This document shows positions 1 to 12,489 of a stretch of 64,000 nt of DNA, in pieces. Made by a program: the position numbers and the translations under genes. Where the stretch lies: assembly GCA_015698045.1 (NCBI GenBank), contig BLAL01000203.1:248001-312000 (forward strand), given 5' to 3'. The DNA is from Rhizophagus clarus. Its lineage: Eukaryota > Glomeromycota > Glomeromycetes > Glomerales > Glomeraceae. Below the pieces are notes generated by a model that was not told the DNA's origin, did no database searches, and worked only from the letters and a program-made list of their open reading frames with translations. How positions within the stretch are numbered: the first letter of the stretch is position 1; the number at the start of each line of letters is the position of its first letter.

Positions 1-122
1 TTTGGCGAATTAGTTTGATTACCAATAGATTTAATTTTTACAATTGATAAAGTATAAATATAAGTAAGATCGATTGCTGATGTTGAATTATTATTATTAT
101 TAGTTTGAGTGTTGGCGTGCAT
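1..122 (-). CDS. Possible 5' end of an unidentified gene, cut by the window edge
   Basis: Reading the minus strand from the ATG at 122-120 gives 40 codons with no stop up to the window edge. The peptide starts MHANTQTNNNNNSTSAIDL and continues with a hydrophobic stretch. The region looks like coding DNA only in being less A/T-homopolymeric than its surroundings and in having an Asn-run N-terminus, which is common in AT-rich fungal genes. No domain is visible, so no function is offered. It could equally be a chance open frame. Confidence 0.3.
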   Translation of the reverse strand, partial: MHANTQTNNNNNSTSAIDLTYIYTLSIVKIKSIGNQTNSP

Positions 123-889
123 TTTGAATGGAGGAAATGCAAACGTGAAAAGTGAGAAATGTGAAGAAGTTATTATTAAATAAAATGCAAAAAATGATAT
201 AACAAAGCCGGCTTTGTGTTATATAATATATACTTTTGATAATAGTATCTTAAAATGTAAACAAGATTATTATTTTTTTTTTTTTTTTTTTTTTTTTTTG
301 TTGTTTTTTTTGTTGTTTTTTTTACAAGGTTAAATAAATGTTTTTTTTTTGAGAGAGATATTTTTTAAATATTTAAAATACAGTTGTTTTTATGTACAAA
401 AAAAATTATATATAATTTTATTTTAAAAAAGAAAAATGAAAATTTTCGTAGCGAAATATCAAATCGATTGAGATTCAAAGGGAAAAAAAGGGTTTCCAAA
501 GGAACCAGGAGAACTCTAGTTTTTATAGGTTTATATATAAAGTTTTTTAGTGTTTTACAATAACATATTGTATAGTAATATATATATATATAAAGTAATG
601 AGTTAAAAGGTAGAGCTCCGAATAGTACCGCAAGTGTAATACAAGAATTCAATTGGTGTCAAATACAGACACAATTTATTTCTTGTATGTTTTTGGTGAT
701 AAGGGTAAAATATAAATAGAAAAGATCGACAAAAAATCTATAAATAGATGGATTTGAAGAAGTCACGACCAAAATTTTCTTGATGAGAATTCTTATCTTT
801 GATTCAAAAACAAACAAATTTAACCGGATTATTTATTTATTTGTGATAAAATAAATAAGTGATAAAATTTATATAAAATAAATATATAC

Positions 890-922
<33 letters not shown>

Positions 923-2792
923 AATAAAAGTATAATAAAATGAGTACCAATCTCCGATTGCCCATAAGATTAACCAAATTAGTAAATAAAGCCACAATCA
1001 AATACAAAAAGAGTACAATACATTTTCTCAATACTTTTGTATGAATCTGCGGCCAATGAAAAGAAAAAATGTAGTGTAAAATTACAAAATATTATTGGCG
1101 CCACAGAGCATGAAAAAGAGATGAGAAACAAATTTGGAATTAAAAAAAGAGAAATACATACAAAGGGGTTCAAATGTGTTAATTTTTTTTTCCTTTGTTA
1201 TTTTAATATGTGTACCACGCGTGTGTTAAATTGTGATAAGTTAGGCAATAACTCATGTTTGCTTACATATCTCACATATAAACATATATATTAACATCCC
1301 TTAAGTACCATCATTGTTTCAATAAATTTTTTAGGTGTTTCTTTTTGTGTTTGATTTTTTTAAAGTTTTATTTATGTCATAACCATTGTTACCGTTATTC
1401 AAGGGGGTACATTTTTTTTTTTATTATTATGATAACATCAGATTTTTTTTTTATTGTATTACACATTGTTTCTATAACTGTTCATCGATGATTAAAGTTT
1501 AATTAAAAAGATTATTATTTGATTTCGGAATTAACAATCCTTAGATATTTATTTATATGTCGGTTAGAACTTTTGAGGATAAAAATCTCGTCCATTAACG
1601 AAACAGGAGATTTTTATACTTTTATGTGATATGTTTATATAAATTATTATATTTATACTTTTACTACTTTTGTATTACATGAAACAGGATATAAAGCTTG
1701 ATAATTTTCCCCTCTAAAGGCGAAACAAATAGAGAGGCGCAAGTTCTAAAGCAATGCAATGTATAAAGAAAGACTGAGAAAAGAGTGAAAAAATTTTGTC
1801 AGTTTTATATAAATATTGGTAATTAGTTATTTCGTTTATAATAAGGGGGTAAAAGAATTATTATTATAATAAATTTATTTGTTCTTATATTGAAACATTT
1901 CTCCGTTTTTCCCGAAATATCATTTTCCATTGCGCCACTTAAACATCACGTGTGATCAACGCCCAACGCCCTGCCAAAAATAAAAATGACTTCGGCTCAA
2001 TTATTTTCGCCAAATGTACTTTCGTCATTTAAATTCCTTATTTTATATTAAAACGCATAATTACCAAATAGTTTTTTTTTTTTTCTCACCGAACTTTCAT
2101 AAAAAGAATTCTCGTATTCTTTATGTAACATATTAACCTGAACTTTTTACCATCTTTACAGATGATCATCGTTAAAAAACCTAATCTCTGATTAAAATTA
2201 TTACAATACAGAATTTCCTTTACCTGTTTATGTTATGTTTTGACAAACGTAATATTTCACAATGATGATTAAAATGTGGTGTGCATGGATCGTTTTAGGC
2301 GGGAAATCTAATATTGTCTTTTCATGATCCTTGATCATCTCTTCATTAAGTAAAAAAAAAATATTAAAAGTACTGGGCGATTTCTTTAATATTTGATATT
2401 CAAATGCTGAAAATTTTAAAATCGTCTTTCCTTTTTTTTTTTTTAAAAAAAAAGAAGTAATTATTGTTCTTCGAACGTACAAGATGTTATCATACGACGT
2501 TGTTACTGGTCAACCATGCATTTGTGCGACTTTTGATTTACGCCAACAAACATTCCACTTTAAGTTAATTAATATCATAATTTTTTTGATATATAATTAC
2601 ATGTTATTAAACGTCGAAATATTATTTTTTTTTTTTTTTTTTTTTAAAAAAAGCAAAGATAACAAAAGTATTAACATTCTAAACATTATAAATAACTTCT
2701 TTAAATAAATATTAATTGTATATTCATTATAAAAAGTTCGTTGAGCGAACATCAATACTCTTTAATAAACATATTAATTTATCTTTAATAAA
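123..2792. other. Intergenic AT-rich DNA
   Basis: No supported gene. It holds long T tracts (about 273-350), an (AT)n run near 885-922, and several short open frames in opposite orientations that look like chance. Around 1930-1975 a less AT-rich patch carries GCGCCACTTAA followed by CACGTG, which could be promoter DNA. T-tract/A-tract junctions lie at 2432-2453 and 2623-2651, ahead of the first clear gene. Confidence 0.5.
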
Positions 2793-3581
2793 ATGCCTTC
2801 ACCAACCGGCAACGTCAAACAACCTCAAACACGCCTTACTAATCGTCGTTCCTTTGGTTCGGCTGACTCAAATTATTCATCATATGATCTTGATAACGTA
2901 ATAGAAACTCCTGATGGTAAAAAAGATAAAAAAAATAAAGGAATTCTTAACAATAACTCTCCGCAAATTAATAGCGATAATAACAATAATGTTAACAATA
3001 ATGACGATAGTCCTAAAAGTTTGTGGGGAAAGTTCAATCCTTCTTTGACACTGGAAAATAAAGCTAGTGTCGCCAGAGATCATTTAGGTGTGTTTGCCTC
3101 ATTGTAAATTCTTTATATTTATAGTTCACTCGAATTAACCTCAAATTATGTTTAGCGAACGAAAGAACATTTTTAGCCTGGCTTCGTACTTCTCTCTCAT
3201 TCATAAGTATTGGTATAGGTAAGTAAATTAATTCTCAATTCTTAAATTTTTCATATTAAATTATTTTCTTATCCTTTCTTCTTGTCTTTTTTCTTCTGTC
3301 CAGCGATCACACAATTATTCCGATTAAGCAAATTACAAAACAATGGTCAACCAACAACAAATGAATATGATAAAGGGGGGAAATTATTGGGTATCATATT
3401 TATAATATTGGGAATAGTGTTTCTTTCATTTGGTATTACAAGGTATTTTCATTCTCAATACTTAATGACACAAGGTCATTTTCCTGCTAGCAGAGGTAGT
3501 GTTGTAATAGGCACGATATTAACGTTATTAGTTTTAGCTACCTTTTTTATTGTCATCATTATTAATGATCGCAAATCTTAA
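2793..3581 (+). CDS. DUF202 (VTC1-like) three-helix membrane protein
   Basis: The gene has three exons: 2793-3087, 3156-3218 and 3304-3581. Both introns have GT..AG ends (3088-3155, 3219-3303), and joining them gives one 211-residue frame. The N-terminal ~95 residues are polar and Asn-rich with low complexity. The spliced middle reads ARDHLANERTFLAWLRTSLS, the hallmark of the DUF202/YidH family, followed by FISIGIAITQLFRL. Three hydrophobic helices are visible: the exon 2-3 junction, LLGIIFIILGIVFLSFGI, and IGTILTLLVLATFFIVIII near the C-terminus. In fungi this fold includes Vtc1, a subunit of the vacuolar polyphosphate polymerase complex, and related plasma- or vacuolar-membrane proteins. 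Assignment to Vtc1 itself is not proven, because Vtc1 proper is shorter and lacks this long N-terminal tail. The splice joins are strong because the family motif is restored exactly. Confidence 0.88.
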
Positions 3582-4800
3582 TTATATGTAACATTATTAT
3601 TTTATTTTTTATATTTAATAAAAATCCTTTATTTCACATATTTAGTAAAAGTGCAGGTTTTATTCAAGTTTTACTTAATTAATCTTAGATCGGCGCCATC
3701 CTCTCTTGACTAGTTCATAAGGAGTATACGATTGTGCAGATCCTGTAGTTTTCTTATCGAGTTTTATTTTAGAATTCTTGTTTATTATTAAAAAAGAATG
3801 AATTTTGAATTTTATCGTCACTGAATGATATAGCTCAACCAATATTGCACTAATTTTTACATAACAATAGAATTTAATGAACCTCTATTTCAATTTGTGA
3901 GTTTAACCAAACAAAAAATTATTGATTATATACATAAGAGAAGTGTTTACTTTTTAAATATTAAATTAGTTGGCAATATTACTTTAAAGTATATTAATTA
4001 GAAGAATTAAAATGAACTTTATAATAATACATTTCTATTAAATTTATTATTTTTATAATTAATAAAATTGTAAATAAATAAAAATTTAACTGAATTTAAT
4101 ATTACTATAATTTAATAAATAAATTCTTTTATTTTATTAGAATTAAACATTTTTAATAAAAAATTATAAAAAAATTTTGATAAATTCATCCAAAAAATTA
4201 ATTACCTATATTTAAGAAAGTGATACATATATAATAATTATTGGGTATAATAGTTAAAATATCATCTGAACTGCAAACTGTATTATTATGCAGATGTTCA
4301 AAATCATACTAAATAATAAATAAACTTTATAAGCTTATTTATTAACAGTAAATAAGAGTATTTTATTTATTGTGTAGTATTTAATAAAGCTTCAAATTTC
4401 TAGTTCAATTCCATTTTCAGTTCTGATTTAACTTTCTCATAAAATTTTACCAAAAGTGTTTTTTAGACTAAAATTTTTACTAAAAAACATTTTAGATCAT
4501 ATTTTTAACTGAAAATATTTTCAGTTAAAAAAACTCTATCAAAAAATATTTTCAGTTTGAAGTATTAATTCTAGTTTTATTTTCTGATAAGATAGAAATA
4601 TGTAGTGTAGGGTTAACCAACTGTGTAGTATATAGTGATATTTAGCAATATGTAACATATACACTATTGCAAAAATGTATAAATGTGTGAAATATATACA
4701 GGTGATAAATAATATCATGGCTTGTATTATTATAATTTTGACCAGTTTAAATTATTTATCATCTATGTATGGTATTATATAGGATGTTATATACTATACA
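3582..4800. other. AT-rich intergenic DNA with ATTTTTNAG-type repeats
   Basis: No gene is seen. Around 4399-4600 there are recurring TTTTCAGTT / AACTGAAAAT motifs that reappear, partly inverted, at about 5270-5400. The two stretches may be halves of an older element into which the 4809-5241 element inserted. Confidence 0.4.
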
Positions 4801-4808
4801 ATACCATT

Positions 4809-5241
4809 ACCCAATGATGGGTTTTGGACTTGTCCAATTGGTTTTTTTAATTGGACAGTATTGGACAGTCTAAAACCAGTTTTGGACACAGTTTTGGACA
4901 CAGTTTTGGACAGTCTAAAACTATTTAAAAATTTAAATTTTTATTAAACTAAAAATAAAAAAAAAGAAAGTAAATATCTAATGAATTAAATGGACAAGAA
5001 ATTAATGTAAAATCACAAAATAATACCAAAAAAAATACCTTAATTTTAATTAATTATAATATTATTTCAATTATTGGCCAAAATTAGGCCAAAATCAGGC
5101 ATAATTCTGGCCTAAATTAAATATTTAATCATGTGATCTGTCCAAAACCTGTCCAATGGAAAAAAGGTTTTGGTTTTGGACAGTTTTGGACAAGTTTTGG
5201 ACAAATGTCCAAAACATCCAATTGTCCAATTGCCCAACACT
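4809..5241. mobile_element. TTGGACA-rich MITE-like element
   Basis: The left end (4809-4920) carries repeated GTTTTGGACA motifs, including a GTTTTGGACACA tandem. The right end (5135-5241) carries the same motif in mixed orientation, such as TTTTGGACAAGTTTTGGACA then TGTCCAAAACATCC. Together they form imperfect inverted ends around an AT-rich core that contains GGCCAAAAT repeats. There is no coding capacity. It is likely a non-autonomous DNA element; the exact ends and target duplication are not resolved. Confidence 0.45.
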
Positions 5242-5654
5242 ATGGCACTAACTACATCACACATCTCTGTATCACTTCTATTTTCAGATCAAAAAATGTA
5301 ATTAAAATCATTTTTTTAAAAAACTTTTTAAACTAAAAATATTTTTAGATGAAGTTTTTTAATTAGTACAGAAATATTTTTCAGTTGAAATATATAATAT
5401 AATATGTTAAAAATATCAAGAATATTTATGCAATAATAATATATTTAAAAAATATCAGTACATTAAAAACAGCATAATCCTATTTGACTGTATAATAATA
5501 CATAATTATTATAAAGAAAAGAGGTGTACTAAAATACTAAAATAGTTTTAGCAATTTTAACAGTTTCATAATAATAAAATTTTAAAAAATTTTAATATAA
5601 AACATATAATCATAATTATAATTATTTGGAATTTTATTTGTATTTTAATAAATA

Positions 5655-7305
5655 TAGTGGACGTCAAAACAAACATACCAAAATTTATAAATTACTAAAT
5701 CACGTGTTTATCGATCAAAATAAATCAAATTGATTTAATATTTTCTAAATAAATAATATAGATGTCAATCTTTAAAATTATGAATATTACTCTTTTTTGT
5801 ACTATATAATTTACCGTTATGTAATTTTTTTTCTTCAAACTATGGTATATTCATTTTGATGCTTTGTAAAAAATATAAAAAATAAAGTATAAAAAAAAGT
5901 GTTTTATATTTTATATTTATTATTTTACAAAATATTTTTCCCTACACATATTCTTTTAAAAAAAAAATACTTTTTTATTATTTACTTTTAAGGCACAGTT
6001 ATCTACTGAACAAAGAGTTCAAACTATTATAATGCTTGAAAAAGGATATTCAACAAGAGCAAATTGCTGCTAAAGTTGATTGTAAAAGTCATACAACTAT
6101 TGTAAAATTAAAAAAAGTATAAGAAAAAGGTAAAGTTCAAAATAAATCCAGTTCAGGCTGTTTATGTAAGCTAAATGAACGTAAAGAATGTAATATTGTA
6201 AGAAGTATAATGATAAAAAAATGTTCCAATGTAGTTCAAATTCAAAAATCTTTAAAAGTCAATGATAATATTAAGGTGAGCGCAAGCACAGTATACAAAA
6301 CATTAAAAAAAATGGTTTAGTAGCTTGTGTAAGGTGTAAGAAGCTATTACTATTAAAAAACACTATGAAAAACGTTTAAAATTTGCGAAAAAATATAAAG
6401 ATTGGACAGTAAGTAATTGGAATAAGGTGGTATAGTCTAACGAGTCAAAATTTTAAATATTTAGCTCAGATGGCTACCAATATTGCTAGAAATGCCCAAA
6501 AGACCTACTTCAAAATGCTCGTGTAAAACCTACTGTTAAATTTGGAAGAGGTAGTATTTTTGTATGGGAATGCTTCACTTCTTCAGGTATAGGATACTTG
6601 GTAAGAATAGAGAGTGACCTGAATGTGAAATTATACTGCAAGATATTAGAAAAGGATCTTATGGATACCCTTCACTGCTATGATTTAAATACTAATGACA
6701 TTATATTTCAACAAGATAATGACCTGAAACATATAGCAACCTGTATTAAGCAGTGGTTTGAAGATAATAAAATAGAGGTTTTGTCATGGCCACCTCAGTC
6801 TCCTAACCTCAATCCCATAAAACATCATTGGAATAATATTGATTGTTATCTTCGAGCTTCAGAAATTGAAATTAGAGGAGAAAATATATTATAGAAGCAA
6901 GTTTCTAAGGTATAAAATGAAATGGCTTTAGAGACATGTTCTAAATTAATAGAGACAATGCCAGAATGAATTAATGATGTAATTAAAGTAAAGAGGGAGT
7001 ATATTCAATGGTAAAAAATATTTGAATATATTTTTAATTAAAAAAACATTGAATTTTTTTATTTTTTTTTAATAAATTCATAATATATAATAAAGCAGCA
7101 AAATAAACGTACCAATATTTTAACAAAAATCATGTGATTATAAAAAATCCAGTTTAATAATTATTATTAAAATTAATATAATATGAAGATCATATGATAT
7201 GTTAAATATTAAATAAATATTACATTGATATAGATAAATATGATTGAAAAACACATGATTTAGTAATTTGTAAATTTTGGTGTATTTATTTTGACGTCCA
7301 CTCTA
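5655..7305 (+). mobile_element. Tc1/mariner-family transposon, degenerate
   Basis: Imperfect terminal inverted repeats of about 60 bp enclose a transposase pseudogene. The left end reads GTGGACGTCAAAACAAACAT from 5657. The right end, on the complement, reads GTGGACGTCAAAATAAATAC, ending at 7301. Similarity continues inward through CACCAAAATTTACAAATTAC. TA dinucleotides flank both ends, consistent with the TA target of this superfamily. The internal reading frame is plus strand and dead. Confidence 0.88.
5989..7014 (+). pseudogene. Tc1-type DDE transposase, inactivated
   Basis: The plus-strand frames read, in order, an HTH-like start (LSTEQRVQTIIMLEKGYS, then a frameshift, then QEQIAAKVDCKSHTTIVKL), a second HTH region ending in ASTVYKTLKKN, a first catalytic block SNESKF, then FVWECFTSSGIGYL, then IIFQQDND and WPPQSPNLNPIKHHW. 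The spacing from the second catalytic Asp (FQQD) to the position of the third acidic residue is 34 residues, the DD34E spacing of Tc1. Two key residues are changed: the expected SDES is SNES (Asp to Asn), and the expected NPIE is NPIK (Glu to Lys). Several in-frame stops and at least two frameshifts interrupt the gene. The largest open piece is 6598-6894. The product cannot be functional. Confidence 0.85.
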
Positions 7306-8480
7306 TATAATATAATATTTAAAAAAATTATTGTAAAAATAATTGTTATACAATATAAAAAAAAATTAACTATTAGAACAAAATCCTAAATATTATTAAA
7401 AAATTTAGATCTGAATTTGTATAAACCTTATATCTAATTTTTGTTTTAAATATATAAAATTATATAATGTCTAGCAAAAAAACAAAAGAAACATAACACT
7501 TTAATTATTAATCATTAATCACATGTATTTTTATTAAAAATTATCACCAATTCAAATAAAATTTAAAACATAAATTATTTATTATATGATCTATTAAAAT
7601 ACAAAATTTAAAGTAAATTAATTAATTAATTTTTCAAGTATAGCACATTATTTTATTAAAAAGTAGTACTATATACTTATAACAAATTTTAATATTTTTA
7701 AAAAAAAATTTTTGTAAAAATTACATTATATTTTATAATAAATAATTGCAAAATTAATTATTAAACAGCATAAATTATTAATTAAAATTAAAAAAAAATC
7801 AATATTTTTAATAAAAAAACAATTAATTTATTTAATAAATATAATTAAAATTTATTATAAAATATATAGATTTATGATTTTTTAATATAAAGTTCTTTTA
7901 AATAAAATTAAATTGAGAATTTTATGATAAAAAATAATTGTAAAATTTAAATTCTTTTAGTTAAAAAGAATATTTTCTCAAAATTTCAAAAATATTGATA
8001 CTTTAGTTAATAAAAAATTAAAAATTAAAAACAAATAACAAATTTTATTTTACATATATATAGATTAGAAAAAATACAGCATAGTTAAAAACTTTTAATT
8101 ACCTATATTATATGATCAAAAATTATACAGAAATATGTGTTAATTTATGAAAATTAATATATTAAAAAAAAAATTTTATGTATCTAGAAGATTTAGATGT
8201 AAAATAAAAAAATGAAATTATTCATATAAAAAAATAACTATATAAAATTCAATGATCATCTAATTTTTGATTTATGTATTGTATAAACCTATAATTTTAC
8301 AGATGATCAAGGTTATCATTAATCTTCAATTCTGTAAATTTTTATAATTGATTATCACATGGCTTTAAAAAAATATTTGGAGTTAAATACTTATGACTCC
8401 TACTGTAACTCCACTTTTCATTTTTTTGTAAGTTTTAGTTCCTTTTTTTCTTTAAATTTTGACAATTCTCTTGGATTTCA
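7306..8480. other. AT-rich intergenic DNA
   Basis: Very A/T-rich sequence with no open frame of note and no clear repeat structure beyond short A and T runs. I see nothing to annotate. Confidence 0.5.
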
Positions 8481-8582
8481 ATGGCAAGTACATCTACAAT
8501 AGATTATTTTTCTGATAGTGAAGAAGAAGTTTATAAAGACAAACCAAGTGATCTTCTTTCTATTTTAATAAATTATAACTGA
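8481..8582 (+). other. Short acidic ORF heading an exon-like repeat array
   Basis: An ATG at 8481 opens 33 codons, MASTSTIDYFSDSEEEVYKD and 13 more residues, before a TGA at 8580-8582. Its composition (Ser/Thr/acidic) differs from the surrounding DNA and looks like the first exon of a fungal gene. It runs straight into the first unit of the 8583-10860 repeat array, whose units have splice-like borders. It may be the captured first exon of a decayed gene. It could also be chance, and no family is recognised. Confidence 0.25.
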
Positions 8583-10860
8583 AGTCATCGTACTTTTGAA
8601 TATGTAGAATTTTAGTAAGAAAAAAACTGATTTTATTTTTTTTTTGAAATTATTTTTTTATGAAACATTTTACTAACGTTTCTATTTTTTTTTTTAGATG
8701 GCCAGGGTTTTTGAACATGTAGAAATTTGGTAAAAGAAAATCCAATTTTATTTTTTTTGAATTTATTTTTTACAAACGTTTTATTAACATTTTTATTCTT
8801 TTTTTTAGACAACTAGAGTTTTTGGACACGTAGATATTTGGTAAAGAAAATCTGATTTTAAATTTATTTTTTGAATTTATTTTTTACGAAACATTTTACT
8901 AACATTTCTATTCTTTTTTTTCTAGACAGCCAGGATTTTTAGATGTGTAAAAATTTGGTAAAAAAAAATCTAATTTATTTTTTTTTTGAATTTATTTTTT
9001 ACAAGAATCTTGCTAATTTGCTCCCTGGGTAAAATTACCCAGGTGATTTCACCTGTAAATAATTTGCCAAAATTCAGGTGATTTACATGTATAAAAAATT
9101 TTACCCCAGGTAATTTCACTCATAATTAATTTATGAAATTTGATTGGCTAAAATTTACAATATTACGCATGTAGAAAATCTAATGATTGGCTAATTTTTA
9201 TTTGAAAATTTCTGTTAAATAATTAATCTGACTACAAAAATAATAAAATTTATTTATATATTAAATTATGACTTTATTTATTTAAATACTATTTATCAAA
9301 GTACAATTATTTATCTTTAACGTAACTAGTAATGATAATAATGATATAAAAAAAAGTCTAACAATAATGGTAAAAAGAGAGAGAAAAAATGGAAATAATA
9401 AAAAAGAATCATTGGAAACAAAAAAAAACCCAATGGGATGAAATGGTGACATAAAGTATAATTGGAGACAAAGAAAATAATAGGAAACGAAAGAGATAGC
9501 AGAAAAAGAAAAGATAGTGAAAAGACAAGGAAAAGGATGCAAAAATAAAAAAGAATAAGATTGAAACCAAAAGAAAATAGGGATAAAGTAAAAAGGGACA
9601 AAAACAAAAACAAAAAGATAATGAGAGGAGACAAAAAACAAAAGGATAATGAGAAGATGACGAACAAAAAGATGATGAAGGTAAAATGATGATGAAAGTG
9701 AAATGATAATGAGGGTAAAACGATGATGAAAGTGAAATGATAATGGGGGTAAAATAATGACGAGGGTGAAATGATGATGAGAACAAAATAATCATGAGAA
9801 TAAAATGATAATAAAAATAAAATGGTGATGAAAACAAAAAAAAAGAAAGGGAGTGAAAATGAAAAAAAAAGGGAAACAAATTAACAAAAAGACAAACCAT
9901 AAAAAAAGAAAAAATAGAGTTAGTAAATTAAAATATGAAAACAAATTTGAATAAAAATATAGAGAAAAAAAAACTGCCATACCTTGTTCGTAAAACTAAG
10001 ACTTAAAAAAAGAAAAGAATTAGAAACAAGAAAACAAAAAAGAGGAAAAAAAAAAAGCAATATATTTTAATACAAAACTGGAAGAAATTAAAGATTTAAA
10101 AAGAGAAGAGAAATAAGAAATGAAAAGAAAAATGAAAATAAAAAAGAAGGAAGGATGAAAAAATGATACTTTTGGTGTGAAATTGAAAGAGCTTAAAAGA
10201 CTTAAAAGAAGAGGAAAGAAATTAGAAACAAGAAAGAAAAATGAAAACAAAAAAAGGAAAAAAAGAACATACCTGCATACTTTCGACCAAGTAAAGGAAA
10301 GTAAAAAGGATGAAAAAAAGAAAGGAAGTAAAAAGAAATAAAAAAAAAGAAGGGGAAGTGAAGAAACAAAAAAAATGAAGGGAAGTGAAAAGGAACGAAA
10401 AAAAATAAAGAGGGAGCGAAAAAAAAATGGAGTGGAGTGAAAAAAAATAAAAAAACAAGAAGGAAATAAATTACCTACTATATATCAAAATAATTAAATT
10501 ATAAAAATCAATCAGGTGATATCACCCAAGTTATATCACCCATGGTTAAAATTAGTTATAATCTTTTTACAAAATATTTTACTAATGTTTCTATTCTTTT
10601 TTTCTAGATGGCCAGGATTTTTAGATGTATAGATGTTTGGTAAAAGAAAATCTGATTTATTTTTTTTTGAATTTATTTTTTACAAAATGTTTTACTAATA
10701 TTTTTATTCTTTTTTTCTAGATGGCCAGGATTTTTGAACATATAAAAATTTGGTAAAAGAAAATCTGATTTATTTTTTCATTAAATTTACAGTATTTTTT
10801 ATAAAATATTTTGCTAATGTTTCTGTTATCTTATTTTTTTTCTAGACAGTAAGTATTTAG
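8583..10860 (+). repeat. Tandem ~115-bp array with 32-nt exon-like cores, interrupted
   Basis: Units start near 8583, 8698, 8809 and 8925. After the 9011-10550 insertion they resume near 10607, 10720 and 10846. Each unit has a T-rich tract ending in TTTTTCTAG, a core such as ATGGCCAGGATTTTT..ATTTG of 32 nt, then GTAAAAGAAAATCTGATTT. The borders mimic a 3' splice site and a 5' splice site. Because 32 nt is not a multiple of three, joined cores would not keep a reading frame. The core partly resembles the cores of the arrays near 18.4-19.9 kb and 33-34.9 kb. Confidence 0.7.
9011..10550. mobile_element. Polypurine-filled insertion with inverted ends
   Basis: The left end reads CTAATTTGCTCCCTGGGTAA, continuing to ACCCAGGTGATTTCACCTG. 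The complement of the right end reads CTAATTTTAACCATGGGTGA, continuing to TTGGGTGATATCACCTG. These are about 44-bp imperfect inverted repeats. The insertion splits the exon-like tandem array. From about 9340 to 10465 the plus strand is almost purely A and G. The open frames on the minus strand there (Phe/Ser/Leu-rich) come only from this composition. No transposase is present and a target duplication is not resolved because the insertion lies in a tandem array. Confidence 0.6.
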
Positions 10861-11839
10861 AAATATGAATCAGATGGAGGATTACAATGTTATACAGATT
10901 TAAAATGTTGGTAAAGTCATAATAATGGTTAGTCCTATTTAGGACTAGACATTTAGAGCAGAAGGAGCATTATTCAAATATATAATTTTTCCTGCCACAA
11001 ATATAGCAAATGGAGATGACTTTGAAAGGAAGGTGGCAAGTAATGCATTAAATTTCATAATGTGAAAATCTGCAAACTTGCTCTTTTGATTTTGATAACA
11101 AAGTCAAAGTCAGATTGGAGACCTACTATAATCAAATTGTAAATAAAATCAAAGTTCTAAAAATGTAAATTGAAAAAAAGTTAATAAAAAATAGTTATTA
11201 AATGAAGTTTCAAAATTTTTTTTCAAAACTTACCTGCAAATTGAAGCTGAAAAGAACTTTAAAACTTTGAAATCAAAACTGATCGTCTAAAAAAAAAGAA
11301 GAAAAATAAAACATTTTATTAAAAATTAAAATCAAAATAAAAAAATATTTCAGTTTTTCTTACTCAGATACTTGTATTAGAAAAATATAATTGGTAGATA
11401 ATTTGATTACAAATTTAACTATTAGAGAGTTACTATGTTTATTTGATTTCAAAATAACTTTTATTATAATATTATAGTATTTGTATTAATAATTGCAAAA
11501 TGATTGTAAAACAATTAAAAAATAATTTGAAATCCATTACAATTATATTATAAATTCATTATAAATTCATTATAAATTCATTTCATTATAAAGCATTTTA
11601 AAACTGTTATCAAATAATTACAAAATGATTACAAAACTATTGTAGTTTATCTGACATTATTTTGTAATGAAATTATAAACCTAGATAACATGGTTAGCAC
11701 AATGTATTAAACTTATATAAAAATAATGTTATAGCTATATCAAAATTATATCAAAAAAATTGATATTTTTAATAAAGTTTGCTAATCACTGTATATAATG
11801 AAATTTTGGCTTTAAAATTTGCTATTTTAAAAATCAGTA
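10861..11839. other. AT-rich DNA without a supported gene
   Basis: It contains a small hairpin, AGTCCTATTTAGGACT, near 10934, and repeated TTATAAATTCA motifs near 11555-11590. Around 11385-11690 there is weak inverted similarity (GATAATTTGATTAC / GTTTATCTGACATTA) that might be an old MITE, but it is too degraded to call. Confidence 0.35.
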
Positions 11840-12489
11840 CAGTTATATTTTAATATAACAAAGTAAATATCTAGATCAATTAAACCTTTGTTATAAAAAA
11901 TTTATTAATACTATTTGATATAAAGGCAGGATTATACAATTTGCCAATTTAATTAGATAATCTGAATATCTGATTTTAAAAAAAAATTTTTTTTTTATAA
12001 TGTTGTCAGATAAAAAACATGATCGAACTTTTAGAATTAAGGTAAAAAAAGGTTGGAGGAGGACCCCACTTACTTCTAATAGGAATCTTTAGAATTATAA
12101 GGTAAAATTTATATCAAAATTAAATTTTAGGTCACTTAATAATCAAAGGTAAAATTATATATATAATAAATAAAAATTTCTGATCTTATAAAGTAAAATC
12201 AAAAAATATCTTCAGTTCTATAAGGTAAAATCAAATATTCGTCCATATAGGTTTTAGTATATAATAAGATAAAACTGTTTATAAATTTTGATATTTATCT
12301 TATATTTATATATATATTTAATAATAACTTTTTTTTTATCATAAAATAATAGTTTGATAAAAGTTTTTTATTTAAAATGTTTAAATAATAGATTTAATAA
12401 TCCATTTAAAATATTTTTTATTTAAAATAATAGTTTTAATAATCATTTCAAAATTCTTTTTAAATTTTTAAAAAATACCAAAAAGGAGA

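Noticed and set aside
837-1294. Overlapping ORFs on both strands near 1 kb
   Set aside because: No recognisable motif, low-complexity content, and both strands open by chance in AT-rich DNA.
2484-2708. 74-codon plus ORF ahead of the DUF202 gene
   Set aside because: It runs through a poly-T tract into Phe repeats; no family feature.
9282-10458. Five overlapping minus-strand ORFs rich in Phe, Ser and Leu
   Set aside because: They mirror the polypurine plus strand; composition alone keeps them open. No domain or start context supports a gene.
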